A DNA stretch of 64,000 nt from positions 1,039,745-1,103,744 of the forward strand of contig VZQC01009555.1 of NCBI GenBank assembly GCA_009823505.1, given 5' to 3'. Position 1 is the stretch's first letter, and each line of letters opens with the position of its first letter. Source of the DNA: Rhizomys pruinosus. Taxonomy: Eukaryota; Chordata; Mammalia; Rodentia; Spalacidae. The notes beneath the pieces are model-generated. The model was not told where the DNA came from and searched no databases. It saw only the letters and a program-made list of their open reading frames with translations. Made by a program: the position numbers and the translations under genes. This document shows, piece after piece, positions 1 through 12,124 of the stretch.

Positions 1-298
1 CATACACACACATGTACACACATACCATACACAGACATGTACACACATACCATACACACATATATACACACATACCATACACACATGTACACATATACCA
101 TATACACATGTACACACATACCATACACACACATGTACACACATACCATACACACACATGTACACACATACCATACACACACATGTACACACATGCTACA
201 CACACATGTACACACATACCATACACACACATGTACACACATACCATACACACACATGTACACACATACCATACACACACATGTACACACATACCATG
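1..298. repeat. 25-bp minisatellite (about 12 copies, runs off the window)
   Basis: The unit is about 25 bases, an alternation of CATACACACAC with ATGTACACACATAC, repeated with few changes (for example copies starting at 121, 146 and 171). The left end is cut by the window. Short open frames across it are repeat artefacts rich in His, Thr and Tyr. Confidence 0.93.
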
Positions 299-683
299 CA
301 AACATATGCCACTATCCCCCCAATAGTTAGAAAGTAAAATACACTGAGAAGAAAAGAATTGTATAGAAAGGCATAAATACAGCAAAAGACATAAATTAAG
401 GATTCTCCCACCCTCCATACAACTGGTGGGTGTCTGAGAGCAAGGAGATTCTGAAGTCAAGTGGGGACAGAATTCAACAGCTCAACGATTACTGAGGAAG
501 ACGAGCAAGAGCCAGTGACATAGCCCTCACCCTCTGTCCAGCCCAGGACAGACAGCAGACCCACAGAGCCCCCGGTTTCATCCTCAGAAAAGGCCCAGGA
601 AGGTGGTTCCTTATGTCAGTCACTAAGATCGCAACAAACTAGGGGTTTTCCATTATTGATTCTTTTCCTGGTCTGTGATGTTT
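299..683. other. unique intronic sequence
   Basis: No repeat, exon or structured element recognised. Confidence 0.5.
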
Positions 684-913
684 TCTTTTTAAAATATTTT
701 TTATTTTATTTTTATGTGTATTAGTGTATTGCCTGCATGTGTATAAGTGCACCCATGTCATGTAATGCCCACGGAAGTCAGAAGAAGGTATTGGATCTCC
801 TGGAACTGGAGTAAGAGACGATTGTCAGCCACCAGATGAGTGCTGGGAATCAAACCTGGGTCCTCTGCAAGAGCAGTCAATGCTCTTAACCATTGAGCCA
901 TCTCCCCAGTCCC
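684..913 (-). mobile_element. B2/B3-family SINE
   Basis: Reverse-complement B2: A-rich tail at the left, then the 'ctggaactggagt' block, 'tcctctgcaagagcag' and the tRNA-like head ending 'gagccatctccccagtccc'. Moderately diverged. Confidence 0.92.
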
Positions 914-1095
914 TGTCTCTGGTATTTTTAAGTAGACTATAAAGATGAGATGTCAAGTATGAGAAATATAATAAGACATTCCAAAAATAAAAACACAAGA
1001 TAAAGTACTTAACAAACTTTAAACCATGTCCACTTGAATGAAAATAGAAAGCTGTGTCCATTATAGTTATGTTGATAATAATAGTGATTAACAAC

Positions 1096-1255
1096 TGTTG
1101 AGGGCCCCTGTGTCAGGCATAGTGCAAGATCTCTAGATACGTGCTTCAGGCTGAAATTATTCCCACTTTACAAATGAGGAAATTTAAAGTCAAAGATATA
1201 ACATGATCTAACTAAGACACCTCTGGTCCAGAGTAGATCCAAGCATGGACCCAAG
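1096..1255 (+). mobile_element. MIR SINE
   Basis: Old tRNA-derived SINE. Visible landmarks are 'tgtcaggcatagtgc', 'cccactttacaaatgaggaaa' and 'tctggtccagagtagatcc'. Heavily mutated, as expected for pre-rodent MIR. Confidence 0.8.
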
Positions 1256-2010
1256 CTTACCTGACACTAAGACACGCTACTGCTCTGCAGCACTGTGCCC
1301 AGGAGACTGTGGAACATGAAGCTGCTGCCAACAGGGCTACAACTGCCAGCACTGTGTGGCGTAGAGGGAGTGTTGCAGGCAAGGTCAACCCTGGGGACAC
1401 TGACACTTTGAGTATACAAAGCCATTCCAGCAGGTGCATGTCACCTGCCCTGAGCCTCTTAAGGGCTCAACGCTTTCCTACGAAGACTGCACTTTCAAAT
1501 GTGGAAAGGTGCTGCACCTGAATTCAGCACAGAGAAGACTACTTGCCAGTTGACCACCAAACCTTCCACTTTTCCTCTCGGCATCTAGCTAGACTTGTTT
1601 CTAGCCTTGCTGTGAGGCTGGCCAGGTGCTCAAGTCCCCAACAACAGGATTTGATGTGTGCTGTTTTCAAGACTGGTCCGCTGTCTCTGCAGTTTCCAGG
1701 ATGAAGTGCCCAGAGAAACTTCAAGTACCACATGTTAAAAATGGGCAGTGACCAATCAGACAGGCCTGAGTCCTTGGATCTCCACTGGAAGGAGAGCTGT
1801 CCAGAACAGGTGACTAGACAGAAGCACTGATCTGCACATGAGCAAACAGTGACTGCTGCAACACCAGCTAAAACCGTTGATCAGAAAAGTCCCCTAAAAT
1901 AAGCCCCAAGGAACCCTCCCCTGCATGTATGTATGCATACATACATATGTGATATGATATGATGTGATGTGATGTGATATGATATACACACTGATGTAAT
2001 GTTCCATGAG
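1256..2010. other. unique intron with a short simple repeat
   Basis: No exon or transposon recognised. Positions 1925-1986 hold a short mixed array of TGTATGCATACATAC and (GATAT/GATGT) units. Confidence 0.5.
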
Positions 2011-2388
2011 TGTTAATGTTGACTGTCAATGTGACAGAATCACCAAGACCAGCCTCTGGGCCTGCCTTGGAGGGATTATCTAGAGTAGATTAACAGAATT
2101 TCTTGTAACCAGTGCAATTCCATGGGCCAGCATCCTGGACAGCCTGGAAAGGAGAAAGACAGGAAGCCCTTTCCCCCTGGTTGAGGACACGATGTGACCA
2201 GCTGGCTTCCTGCTTCTGAGTCCTCGCCTTCCCAGCCCAATGTGGTATCTTTCCCATAGGATCCCATGCCTTCCCCATGACAATCAAATGACCCCCATGA
2301 ACTGTGAGCCAGGATAAACCCTTCCCTTTCTTGAACTGCGTAGCATGGGGTATTTGGTCACAGCAATGAAAGAAGTAACTGGAACACA
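2011..2388 (+). mobile_element. solo-LTR-like rodent dispersed repeat
   Basis: Starts 'tgttaatgttgactgtcaatgtgac' and ends 'gtaactggaacaca', with a late 'ggataaacccttcc' segment before the end. This is a common rodent LTR-like family; I do not assign its database name. No coding content. Confidence 0.65.
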
Positions 2389-2604
2389 GATTCCTGTGTT
2401 GCCAGGCACCTAGGCAGACAGCCTACCTTAGCTGCTGTGAAATGTGCACATAACCCTGAGGCTGTTTGTAGAATACAGACCTCACTTCCTCTGGATACAG
2501 GCCCAAAGGTGGGACAGCTTGTGGGAGAGGACAGGGTCTGACTACCTTGCCCAAGATTGCTATGTCAGGCTGAAGTGACCAAACATTATTCAATCATTTT
2601 TTTT

Positions 2605-2800
2605 TCAAAATGAAATTCTGTCATTTGCAGCAAACCTCATTTAACTGGGAACATTACTTTAAGGGAAATAAGCCAGGTACAGGAAGCATTGGGTGTTCTC
2701 TCTCAAACGTGGAAGAGTTTTTGAAATCCACTCTTAAGCTGAATAATATATGATCACTTCAGCACAATGTAGTAACCCTGAATAATATCGTAATACCCTA
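2605..2800 (+). mobile_element. ancient L1 3' end fragment
   Basis: Contains 'tgaaattctgtcatttgcagc', 'gggaaataagccaggtacagg' and 'ttctctctcaaacgtggaag', the typical mammalian L1 ORF2 C-terminus and 3' end landmarks. Strongly diverged. Confidence 0.7.
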
Positions 2801-3077
2801 TCTTACACCCACCACACACACATATACAGCCAAAAAAGCCTACCAGCCCACCTCAGAGTGTGTATTTAAAGAACATTTAAAGGTCAACAAACCAGAGCCT
2901 AGTATCTCATGTTTACATGGCACTATCCTGAAACACAGAACAGTGATCAGTAGCATTGGAAAGGGTGCACTGGAAACAGTAGGGGGTGTGGGAGAAAGGT
3001 ATGTGCACCAGATCAATACACACCATGAGCAGGGAAGGAAAAGGCCCACTGACATGTGTAATTAAAACGTGTTCACT

Positions 3078-3260
3078 GGACCAGCAAGATGGTTCAGCGA
3101 GTAAGGGTGCTTGCTGCCAAGGCTGGCAACCTGAGTTCAACACTAAGACCCACATGGTGGAAGGAGACAACTGAGTCCACAAGTTGTCCTCTGATCTTCA
3201 CACTCAGGTGTGGCAAGTGGGGGTTGGGGGAGGGAGAGAGAGAGAGAGAGAAAATAAACA
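3078..3260 (+). mobile_element. B2/B3A-type SINE with (GA)n tail
   Basis: The tRNA-like head 'ggaccagcaagatggttcagcg' is followed by 'gcttgctgccaaggctggcaacctgag', 'acccacatggtggaagg' and 'agttgtcctctgatcttcaca', then a (GA)n tract. Confidence 0.82.
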
Positions 3261-3266
3261 TTTAAC

Positions 3267-3575
3267 GGCTGGGCAGATGACTTGGCGTGGGAGTCTGAGG
3301 ACCACTTTCATCTCCTAAAAACCCAAGTAAATGCTGGATTGATATGACAGCCACTCTGTAATTCTAACCTTGGAAGGTAGAAAGTGAGGATTTCCCTCAG
3401 CAAGCAGGCTGGCAAGAGTTGTCATATTGGCAAACTCTGGGTTTGACTGAGAGACCCTGCCTTGTTAAATAAGATAGAAGAGAAATAGAGGATGATCCCT
3501 GACATTAACCCTGGGCTTCCAAGCACACTCACTCAAAAGCATACATACCTACACATATGTGTACATACATACATG
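3267..3575 (+). mobile_element. B4/RSINE1-type SINE
   Basis: Diverged copy recognised by 'gcaagcaggctggcaagag', 'gagagaccctgcc', 'tagaggatgatccctgacatt' and 'aaccctgggcttccaagcaca'. Confidence 0.7.
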
Positions 3576-4689
3576 AAAATGGAAAATAAAAATTAAAACA
3601 TGTTACCTTTAAAACTTATGAATACTTAAAAGCACCCTCTCCAGTCTCTACTGATCTCCATTGTCTCTCTCCTCTCCGCAAAGGTCATGTGGACAAACAC
3701 ACACAAATTAAGCTATGTCTATTAAACATGTAGGTGGGCTCCAACCAAAGCTCTTTCTTGCTATGAGAAGGTGCACAGTGAGAACTTCAAGGGTGGACAA
3801 CTTCCAAGCAGACTTTGGATAATTTTCCTGGATGGGTCTTAATCTTTCAACTGATTCCTTGTCTAAAATTATTTCCTCTAAGGATTAACATTCACATGCA
3901 GAGAGGATTCCGTGTGCCTCTCAGCAAATTCCTCACGGAGGCAGAAAAGGCTGGCATCCCCACAGCTCACCCAAACATGAGGCCACAAAAGTAGGGTGTT
4001 CTCCTCACAGCCACATGTGGCCATGTGACCAAATTCTGACCCACAGGGCATGAGTAAAAGCTGCAGGTGCAAGGAGCGCACCCTCTACTGGGTTCCCCTT
4101 CACGCAGGCTTAGGCACAGGTGTGAGCCAGGAGGAAGCGGGCAGGCCAGCGTGAAGCACTCGAGAAGCTACAGCACAGCCTTCTTCAACTCTGAGAAATG
4201 CACACGAGTTCTGGACCCGCCTGCATTGCCACTGCCTCGTGAGATCCAGTCACATGGTCACCCTGGATGCTCAAGCCTGCATGCCGACAGTTATAGATCT
4301 CTTGGGCACAGCTTCCCTGGGCCTTTGCTGGCCCTCCAGCTCTCTGAGATGACTGTGGGCCTCAACAGTCTTTTTCCATTTCATTTTGTATTAGTTTTTG
4401 CTAAATGAGAATTCAGAGTGATGTGTTTCCTTGTGGCATTTCCATACACTGTTTTGGATGTCCCTCTTCCTACTCCCCTCTCCATCCTCTCACTGGTCCC
4501 CTTCCTCCTCTCACTACCCCCTTCTGCTTTCAGATCACATGTGATCTATAACTACCTTTTCTCTGTCCTCAGCTCCGTGTGTGGCCTCATTTTCCCATCT
4601 CATGGTCCCCTTTCCAGTTTCACAACTGATATACACATACATGTACACACTCCCAGAGGGAGACAAGTGGATGGGTGGATAGATGATGA
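3576..4689. other. unique or very old repeat-derived intron
   Basis: Nothing assigned with confidence. 3990-4070 faintly resembles an old DNA transposon or MaLR fragment. 4400-4620 is pyrimidine-rich and may be an old reverse-strand L1 end. Confidence 0.35.
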
Positions 4690-4697
4690 TAGATAGG

Positions 4698-4738
<41 letters not shown>

Positions 4739-4749
4739 GATAGATAGAT

Positions 4750-4801
<52 letters not shown>

Positions 4802-5095
4802 AAGATAGATATAGATAGATAGATGAAAGACTGATGGATAGATAGATGATAGATAGATGGATACATACATGATGATAGACATGTATACATAGATGATGGT
4901 AGATTGATGAAAAGATACATATAAATAGATGGATAGCTATAATAGATACATGTGATACATACATGATATATATATACATACTTAAATATATCTACATAGA
5001 GATAAATTAATAGATACATGGATGATGATAGATGATAGACGATAGATAGATAGATTGATAGATAGATGTTAGACAGACACATAGGTAGATTCATA
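4690..5095. repeat. (GATA)n microsatellite, degenerate on the right
   Basis: Nearly perfect ATAG/GATA units at 4690-4860, then interrupted GATA, GATG and TACA units to about 5095. The long minus-strand open frames rich in Ser, Ile, Tyr and Leu are translations of this array. Confidence 0.97.
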
Positions 5096-7354
5096 CATGG
5101 ATCAGAGAGAGAACTTAAAATCTTATTGATGTACACAGTATTTGTCTTTTGTAGCCTGGGAATCTTCACCAGTCTTTTTAAGAGAGCCTCGGCACAGCTA
5201 TCCTGCCTTGATTCTCATGTTTGTCCACAGAATGTTTGAGTTAGAATTACCTGGGCAACTTACTTTAAACCAACATTCCGGGACTAGATTTCCAATGCTT
5301 TATATTTAGACAGTTTTTAGAGCTTTTCCCAACATTGTCTTCTTACATCCACAGCATCTGGGTCTGTCTTCCAGTTTGAGGTCCTTGGGGACATGGTTCC
5401 TGCCAAGAAAACCCTGTGTCTTCTCAACTCCTCACAGCAGTCTTCCGCAGTTGGGCTCTTCTCCCTTTAGAGCAGAGAGTGCTGGCACAATTCTTTTACT
5501 GCTGACGTTCCTGGATCGAAAACCTTCCCCTCCACCCTTCCTAGTTGGGCTCTTAGCTGCCACTCCACAGCCGTCCTCCCCACCGCACATGGAATTGCTT
5601 CAACCCTCCTTACTCCTTATCACCTTCATTCATCCATCAAGTTCAGTGTTTTACAATTTCAGGATTTTTTTTTAAGTTTGATAATCAGATGACTTTAAAA
5701 ATAGGGTGATTAGCTGGGTGTGGTGGTCAGGATCTTTAAGTTAAGCCATGGACATGGGACTTGTAAGACTCTGGTGGTCTCTGACCAGTCTTCCAACTTC
5801 ACCTGAACCTTATCTCCCCACTCTGCGTTGGGAGTGACTAGTCCCTATGCCTGATATGTTCTTCTCTTCCAGGTCCTTATCAAACTCATCTTGAAGACTC
5901 AGTTCCAACATCCACCAAAATGGCTGAAACAACTACCCTCCGAACTCAACAGCATGGACCATGACAATCTGCCTGAAAGTCCATCCTGCTGATGCCGACG
6001 AACCCATCAGCATCCCTCTGAGTTTGCCTGAAGCACGCCCGAGCACATGATGCCTGATAGTGACTTTTGCTCTAGCGAAAGGCTTCTCTCCAAAGCAGAA
6101 AAAAAAAAAGATGTTGTCTCATCAGTTCAAGGAATGGATGTGAAGCATTAACGCCATGCCGTGCCCTGCCAGGACCCGAGGAGAAGCTGATATCACCTCC
6201 CTGCTAACAGCCTATGTAATCCACAGTCTGTTTGATTTCTTCCGGGGAGGACATGCGGCTCGTGACCGGGCACTCCCCGGGTCTCTACTCTGTGCTTGCA
6301 GCCAGCCTTTCCCCAGCCTGCTCTTCAGCCTCTGCACCTCCCCTGCAGTTTCTCTTCCCATTACCTCACTTAATCACCCAACCCGCTGCTCCCTGAGCCC
6401 CGGGCTGTCCTCCTCTGACACCTCCTCTGTGTATCCCATCATTCCCAGCTTGACTTCTCTCACTCTGACTTGGGGCCACCCTTTGGCCCAGTTTGGACCT
6501 AACTGAACACAGTGGCCTGATTAAGCATTTTAATACTCTTAGAAGAAGTGTCTTAAAAAGGAAAATAGGGCAGGAAAGCAACAGTCCTATTACTCCTGAC
6601 AGCCCAGGGGGAGCTAGAGAGAGGACAGAGGCCCTGTGTTCCTACCATACCATGCCCCTTCCTTGTCTGCTAAGCAACTGATCCCCAGGAACAAAGAACT
6701 GGGCAAGAAAGCAGCCCTGATGTACAAACCGAGCGATGTCTGAATCTACAGGGCCCAGTCTGGGCCTGTTGGTACATAAGTTATTACTGCCCTTTTAAAA
6801 AAATTAATTACAGTGTTTAAACATTATCTCATTTTAAAGATCTAGCTGCTGAGGCTCAATTAAAATTCTGAAGTGTCAGAGCAAGAAAAAGCCCCAAGTG
6901 GAGATCTAACGTCATCCTGAGTTTTAACTGTATGAAAACAGTCAGACATTTTACAATCATAACAAGTCCTTCTGGAGATGGACATTATTATCCTACAATC
7001 AAGTCAAGATGTTTTATAATACCTCTGCCAGCACGTGAAAACCCTGCAACTTCATAGGAGTAGCTGGTTCTGAGCTGATAATGCTCACTTCAGAAGGACG
7101 AATGCATCCACACCTCCCCAAATTCGTCATAATCGTACTTAAGCTCAATCAGGCACTTGACACTGCTCACTGCATTGTGGAGCCTGGGAACAAGACTCTG
7201 TGGTATATGCTTCCCAGAAGACACTGCTGAGTGACCCATTCTATAAGCAGCTGGAAGGAGGGCAGGTGGAGGGGGTGAAATAATGAATCAGTTTACTCCC
7301 TCCTTCTTTCCTCCCGTCTCCCAGTTTACACAGTCTCCGCTTGGGGAAAAAAAT
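5096..7354. other. unique intron
   Basis: Essentially no recognised repeats. 5711-5735 resembles the first bases of a B1 ('agctgggtgtggtgg') but stops at once. 6095-6111 is a short A-run. No exon with convincing splice sites and no known product. Confidence 0.45.
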
Positions 7355-7480
7355 CTTACTAGTGCTTCAAGGTCCAGCTTAAATGATATGTTGTCTATAA
7401 ATTCTCCCCTGGCTTTCCCTGGATCAATTACTGTCTTCTTTCTCTTGTTTCAAAACAATTTTCCCCTCATTTATGTATTT
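7355..7480 (+). mobile_element. L2 fragment
   Basis: 'gcttcaaggtccagcttaaat' followed by 'attctcccctggctttccctgg' matches the order of the L2 3' region. Old and diverged. Confidence 0.5.
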
Positions 7481-8009
7481 AATTAAGATTAATAGGATGC
7501 AAAAAAGGTACCATGAATTGTTCAAAGTGCTTTTGATATACCAGCCAACGAAACAAATGAAGTTTCTGTGCTTGTGTCTCTATCTACTAGAAGAGAAATG
7601 GAAAGAGTAAGTACCCCCTTGAGATCAGTGAGAGGGACTGTGGGCATAAGGGCTGCCAGAGGGCAGTTCCAGGAGGAGTGAGCACACTGAAGGAGATCTG
7701 CATTAGGCTCGAGCTGCTGCACCTGCCAAGGGAAAGATGTTTCTGGACAGGGGTAGTCAGTTCAGGGTCCTCGGGGCAGAGGCAGGCAGCAATCACTGGC
7801 TTTAGAGCCAGCAGGCAGGCCCATGGGACTGAGCAGAGGGAGGATGGAGGGGGTAGAGGCAGGGGCCAGCTCACACCACGGTTTAGAGCCAAGATCAGAC
7901 TGCTGTGTTTTATACTTAGTAGGGAAGCCACATGCTCCAGCTCATCTCTCTACAAAACTCCACACGACTGCTGTAATTGTTGATGTACGTCTCCCTCAAG
8001 GCACATCTC

Positions 8010-8070
8010 ATTCTCTCCAGCTTCTAACACAACACCTGTTTCATAAAAGGTGTTTAATAACGTTTCTGAG
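8010..8070 (+). mobile_element. L2 3' end fragment
   Basis: 'cttctaacacaacacctg...aaaaggtgtttaataacg' follows the 'cctggcacatagtaggtgctcaataaa' pattern of the L2 3' end. Possibly the same insertion as 7355-7480, separated by unalignable sequence. Confidence 0.5.
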
Positions 8071-8346
8071 AAGGAGATGTGAGAACCATACAGGCAGAAG
8101 GGCCGGATCTGGCCATGGGCACACAGCACGCAGTACTAGCTATGTCTCACTAATCTTTCTTGGGCAAGGGTCAGCATCATAAAGCCCAACTCTACTTCAC
8201 ATCAGGTTTTACTCAGGAATTTCTGTTCTTTGGGCATGAGAATAGCTATTCCAGTCTTCCATACAGAAAGCACCAGAAGCCATCACTGAAAAAGTTTGCT
8301 CAAAATTCCTACAGACAGATTTTGTGAGCCATTAAAATTGGCTTCC

Positions 8347-8676
8347 TTAACTGTAATTGATGGTTGTTGCCACAATAGTATACTGCCTGTATTTCTACCA
8401 CTAGTAATGGGCTTTATGTGCTAGATTTCAATATCCTTGAGCCTGGGCAAGTGCACAGTCTTTTTAAAAGAAATGAGGTTTACTTGCACAAAACTGATCA
8501 GATTTGAGAGATCATCAATACCCTTGAAGTGGTTTTCGTGGGTGTGAAATAAATGGTGAGAATTTGAACTGTTCCCTTATTAGAGTATTGAAATTAAGTC
8601 TAAGTCTCTTAATCTACCAAATCATGTTCATGCCCTGATTTTATGTACTTGTGTCTATCAATAAACATTGTAAAAA
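8347..8676 (+). pseudogene. processed retrocopy of an unidentified mRNA 3' UTR
   Basis: A 330-base block is bounded by a perfect 13-bp direct repeat AAAATTGGCTTCC (8334-8346 and 8677-8689). It ends in a polyadenylation signal AATAAA (8660-8665) followed 6 bases later by an A-run. These are the hallmarks of L1-mediated retroposition of a 3'-terminal mRNA fragment. It has no long open frame and is probably all 3' UTR. I could not identify the parent gene. Confidence 0.85.
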
Positions 8677-8689
8677 AAAATTGGCTTCC

Positions 8690-9594
8690 AGACTGTCATA
8701 GAGTCCAAGATCCATGGTTGCTCCTGACTGCACAGAAAGCTTCAACTCACCCTCCAGAAATCTCCACTAAGTCTTCCTAAATGCCTTGCATGAATAGAGC
8801 TCAACAGATCAGGTCAATTTGTCCCTTAGATGCCATTTAGTCATAGTAATGTTCCCAAGTCAGTCTAAAAGATGAACAGTGAAATCATCTAGGAACCCTG
8901 GCCTTGCTGTGCTTAACATATTTCAAATCCTCTGCAAAAAGAACCAAAGACTCCTACACCTCTGTGAGGCTTTCTTCAAATTTAAGATGTCTCAACTTTA
9001 ACCAGCCAACCTACGAATTCCTGGAATCTGGAATCTACATGGCTTAAAAGAGGTAAACTTAACTTCTTTAAACATGCATGTTGTATTCATGGACTGTACG
9101 GCTCAGGGGAGATTCATCTCACTGAAACTTTTGGACAATTTTAAATCTCCTCCAGTAATCCCCCCCCACCTTTAAACCTCGACAAGTAGAGAGGCCCCAG
9201 GCACTGCCCTCAGTGCACCATGAGGCTGACCTGAACACTGGACACCTGAGCAATATTTCAACACTTCCTTGATGACCCCAGAAAGGCACCAAACAAGCAC
9301 CAATCATCAAGAAACACTTCATTATACATGCTATCCAGTGAGCCCACCTATTCCACTGTATCCGGGCTTCCAGGCTCACCAAGGCTGCTTCCTTCTGAAC
9401 TGAAAGTCTGCTGAGGCCTTGAACCCACGCTGCATCTGGGGCACCTCTCGGCATTTGCTCCAATGCTAATTCAACTAAAGGACAGGAAGCAATCCCCAAC
9501 ACGCTGCATGACAAAAATAACCTTGAGAATGCAGAGGAGGCCCTTCTAGAGAGCAACACAAGTAAAGTGAGCAACCAAAAACAGCATGTCGAGG
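8690..9594. other. unique intron
   Basis: No repeat or exon recognised. A 151-codon minus-strand open frame (9119-9574) has no recognisable domain and is treated as chance. Confidence 0.45.
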
Positions 9595-9760
9595 AACAGG
9601 ACTCTTAGGTCTGACACCCAGCTCCATCACTCTACTAACAAGGTGACCCTGGCCAAAACACCTAACAGTCTACATTTCTATGTCCTCATCCTGGAAGTGG
9701 AAATAATGATAGAGCCTATGTCACCACGCAGATTAAATACTGCCATGTATTAATGAAATG
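9595..9760 (+). mobile_element. MIR SINE
   Basis: Ordered landmarks are 'gacacccagctccatcac', 'ggtgaccctggcc', 'tcctcatcctggaagtgg', 'aataatgatagagcctatgtc' and 'agattaaatactgccatg'. Good MIR order and spacing. Confidence 0.82.
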
Positions 9761-9885
9761 GGAACAAAGAATGCAATACAAAGAAATCAATGAATCTAAT
9801 AGCTACTTCTTTGAAAATTAAACAAGACAGACACTTAGCCAAGCTTTTCAAATTTATAGCACATGCCAAATGTGTGGTTACGCAT

Positions 9886-10161
9886 TTTGTGTGTGTGTAC
9901 ATGTATGTGTGAGCAGGTGTGCAGGCCAGCATCAAGAGCAGCTGCTTTCTTCCAGCACTCTCCAATTTCTCTCTCACTGACACTGAAGCTCGCCTACTGG
10001 CTACACTAGCGAGCTCCCCGGATCCTTACGACTCTGTCCCCAGCACCTAGATTACAGGCCTCTGCTACCATCTATGGATTTTTATGTGAGTTCTATGGGC
10101 AAAACTCAGGTCTTCATGTAAACCCAAAGCAGTTCACCTACTGAACCATCTCCTCTGCTCT
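9886..10161 (-). mobile_element. B4/RSINE1-type SINE
   Basis: Reverse orientation: 'gtgtgtgtacatgtatgtgtg' at the left (3' tail), then 'tttctctctcactgacactg', 'ccccagcacctagattacagg', and the tRNA-like end 'ctactgaaccatctcctctgctc'. Confidence 0.75.
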
Positions 10162-10280
10162 CATATAATCCTAAATAGTTTGAAGTAAGTCAATATTTAC
10201 TGTGATTATCCAAAAATAGGAAAACCTGTGTGGAGTTTCCCATGTTTACTGAGGCTTAACATTCTTGTTTTCCAAGCACA

Positions 10281-10632
10281 TGTGACAGAGACATGCTATG
10301 TGTGATAGGGACCTGTTGTGTGTGATAGGGACCTGCCGTGTGTGACAGAGACATGCCGTGTGTGACAGGGACCTGCTGTGTGTGATAGGGACCTGCTGTG
10401 TGTGACAGAGACCTGCTGTGTGTGACAGGGACCTGCTGTGTGTGACAGGGACCTGCTGTGTGTGATAGAGACCTGCTGTGTGTGACAGGGACCTGCTTTG
10501 TGTGAAAGAGATCTGCTGTGTGTGATAGGGACCTGCTGTGTGTGACAGGGACCTGCTGTGTGTGACAGGGACCTCTGTGTGTGATAGGGACCTGCTGTGT
10601 GTGATAGGGACCTGCTGTGTGTGATAGGGACG
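10281..10632. repeat. 20-bp minisatellite, about 17-18 copies
   Basis: The consensus is TGTGTGACAGGGACCTGCTG, with frequent C/T change at the ACAGGG/ATAGGG position and G/A at AGGG/AGAG. The register is kept exactly over most of the array, with one single-base slip near 10573. No spacer or repeat division is present, so it is a plain tandem array. Confidence 0.95.
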
Positions 10633-12040
10633 TACTACATATCAGTAATTTGTGCAGTAATCAAGCTGAAATTATTGTAATTTCAAAATTCCCATTCAGC
10701 AAATCTAATTACTGTCTTGAAAGAATTTCAGAGGTAAGGGCTAAATTTTTACATTTTAAGGTGGCACACTGGTCACAATCCTTAGGCACACTGTAGGTCT
10801 TATTTCAGATTCTTCTGACTCAAAATAGATCTCTGGCTCCTTCATTTTCTATCTGCATAATTCTAGACAAATGACTCCCCTCCCTGAGCAAGGATGGAAG
10901 GATTAATACTTAACAATTCTTGTATTAGATAATATAGGTAAAATAGGTGCCGTATTTAGGTAGTAATCTGATTTGAGTCTCCTTTCACTGCCCATCATTC
11001 AATGTGCATTTTGTTCCTGTAGACCAGCACCATTTAAAGGTAGCAGGACCCCATCCCCAGTCCCTAGGCCAAGCCTGTGAACAAGCCTACATCAAAAATC
11101 ACCAGATGAACTCACTATTTCTAAAGCCTATAATCACATTTGGGATTCTGGGAAGAGTATGGAAGAGTTCTGCTGTGTGGTGCCTGAATCAGAATGAGCG
11201 CCACTTAACACATAATGCTGGGAATGAGATCTGTTATTCCACATACCCACATCAACTCAGGACACAACTAAAAACTCATTGGCCATGATGGTAATTTCCA
11301 CATTTCCTTCAGTTGTGCCTTGTGCCTCTTCCACATCTTCACAGCTAGTTCTGCTGGACCAACACTGCTGCAGCTGGATAAAAGGTGACAGTTACTAGAG
11401 GGTCACTTTAATTTCCCAGAAGTCTCATGGATTCCATCATCTCAAGGGGAAGCCTTACCTTCCAGACTGAAGATTACTCTACAGCCATCCTAAACCTCCC
11501 TATCTGACTCTCCATTCAAGATACAGCCTCAGGGAGAGATGATATCTGCATCCTCAGAGAGATTGTGGGTAAGCATCATCTAACAGCTTCAAAAACTCCT
11601 CTGTTTGGAAGGCATCGTGTGCACAACCCACTATAGAGAATGCCACATCTTAGCTCTTCTATTTCTTTCATTGTTTCTCAAGCATGAAATCACATCCTCT
11701 GCAGAGCCATCCTACGGACCCCTAGGACAAAGACATGGTCGCATGACTCCTCTTGTTTATAAAACATTTCCCAGCACTTTGACCTCTGCAAAGGACATAT
11801 GTACTACATATATGGGGTGGCTGAAGTGGCCAGTGTTTTTCTAAAAACAAACAGTCCTCTAAGTTTCTTTTATTTACTTATCATAAAGACAAAAGCTCAA
11901 GAATTGTACTTTCCTTCTAAGCACATCAATTTAAAAAATATGACAGCAATGCACATGGCTGGACCATGCTGGGAAGAGAAGTGGAGAGCCAGGAGTTTTG
12001 CGGGCTGAAGAGTCCTCTACTCTGTGAGACTTCAGTTCCT
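10633..12040. other. unique intron
   Basis: No repeat or exon recognised. Confidence 0.45.
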
Positions 12041-12124
12041 TACTCTGGAGGCCAGGTTGGCCTTGAACTCACAGAGACCCGTCTGCCTCTGCCTCCTGAG
12101 TGCTGAGATTAAAGGCATGTGCCA
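12041..12124 (-). mobile_element. B1 fragment
   Basis: 'tggaggccaggttggccttgaactcac' through 'gctgagattaaaggcatgtgcca' is the reverse complement of the B1 5' two-thirds. Confidence 0.88.

Noticed and set aside
4535..5169. Long minus-strand frames (up to 189 codons) rich in Ser, Ile, Tyr and Leu
   Set aside because: Translation of the GATA microsatellite.
9119..9574. 151-codon minus-strand frame
   Set aside because: No known domain, no splice or promoter context, and length within chance for GC-rich sequence over 64 kb.
10281..10632. Regularly spaced repeats resembling a CRISPR array
   Set aside because: Units are directly adjacent with no unique spacers, in a mammalian intron. It is a minisatellite.
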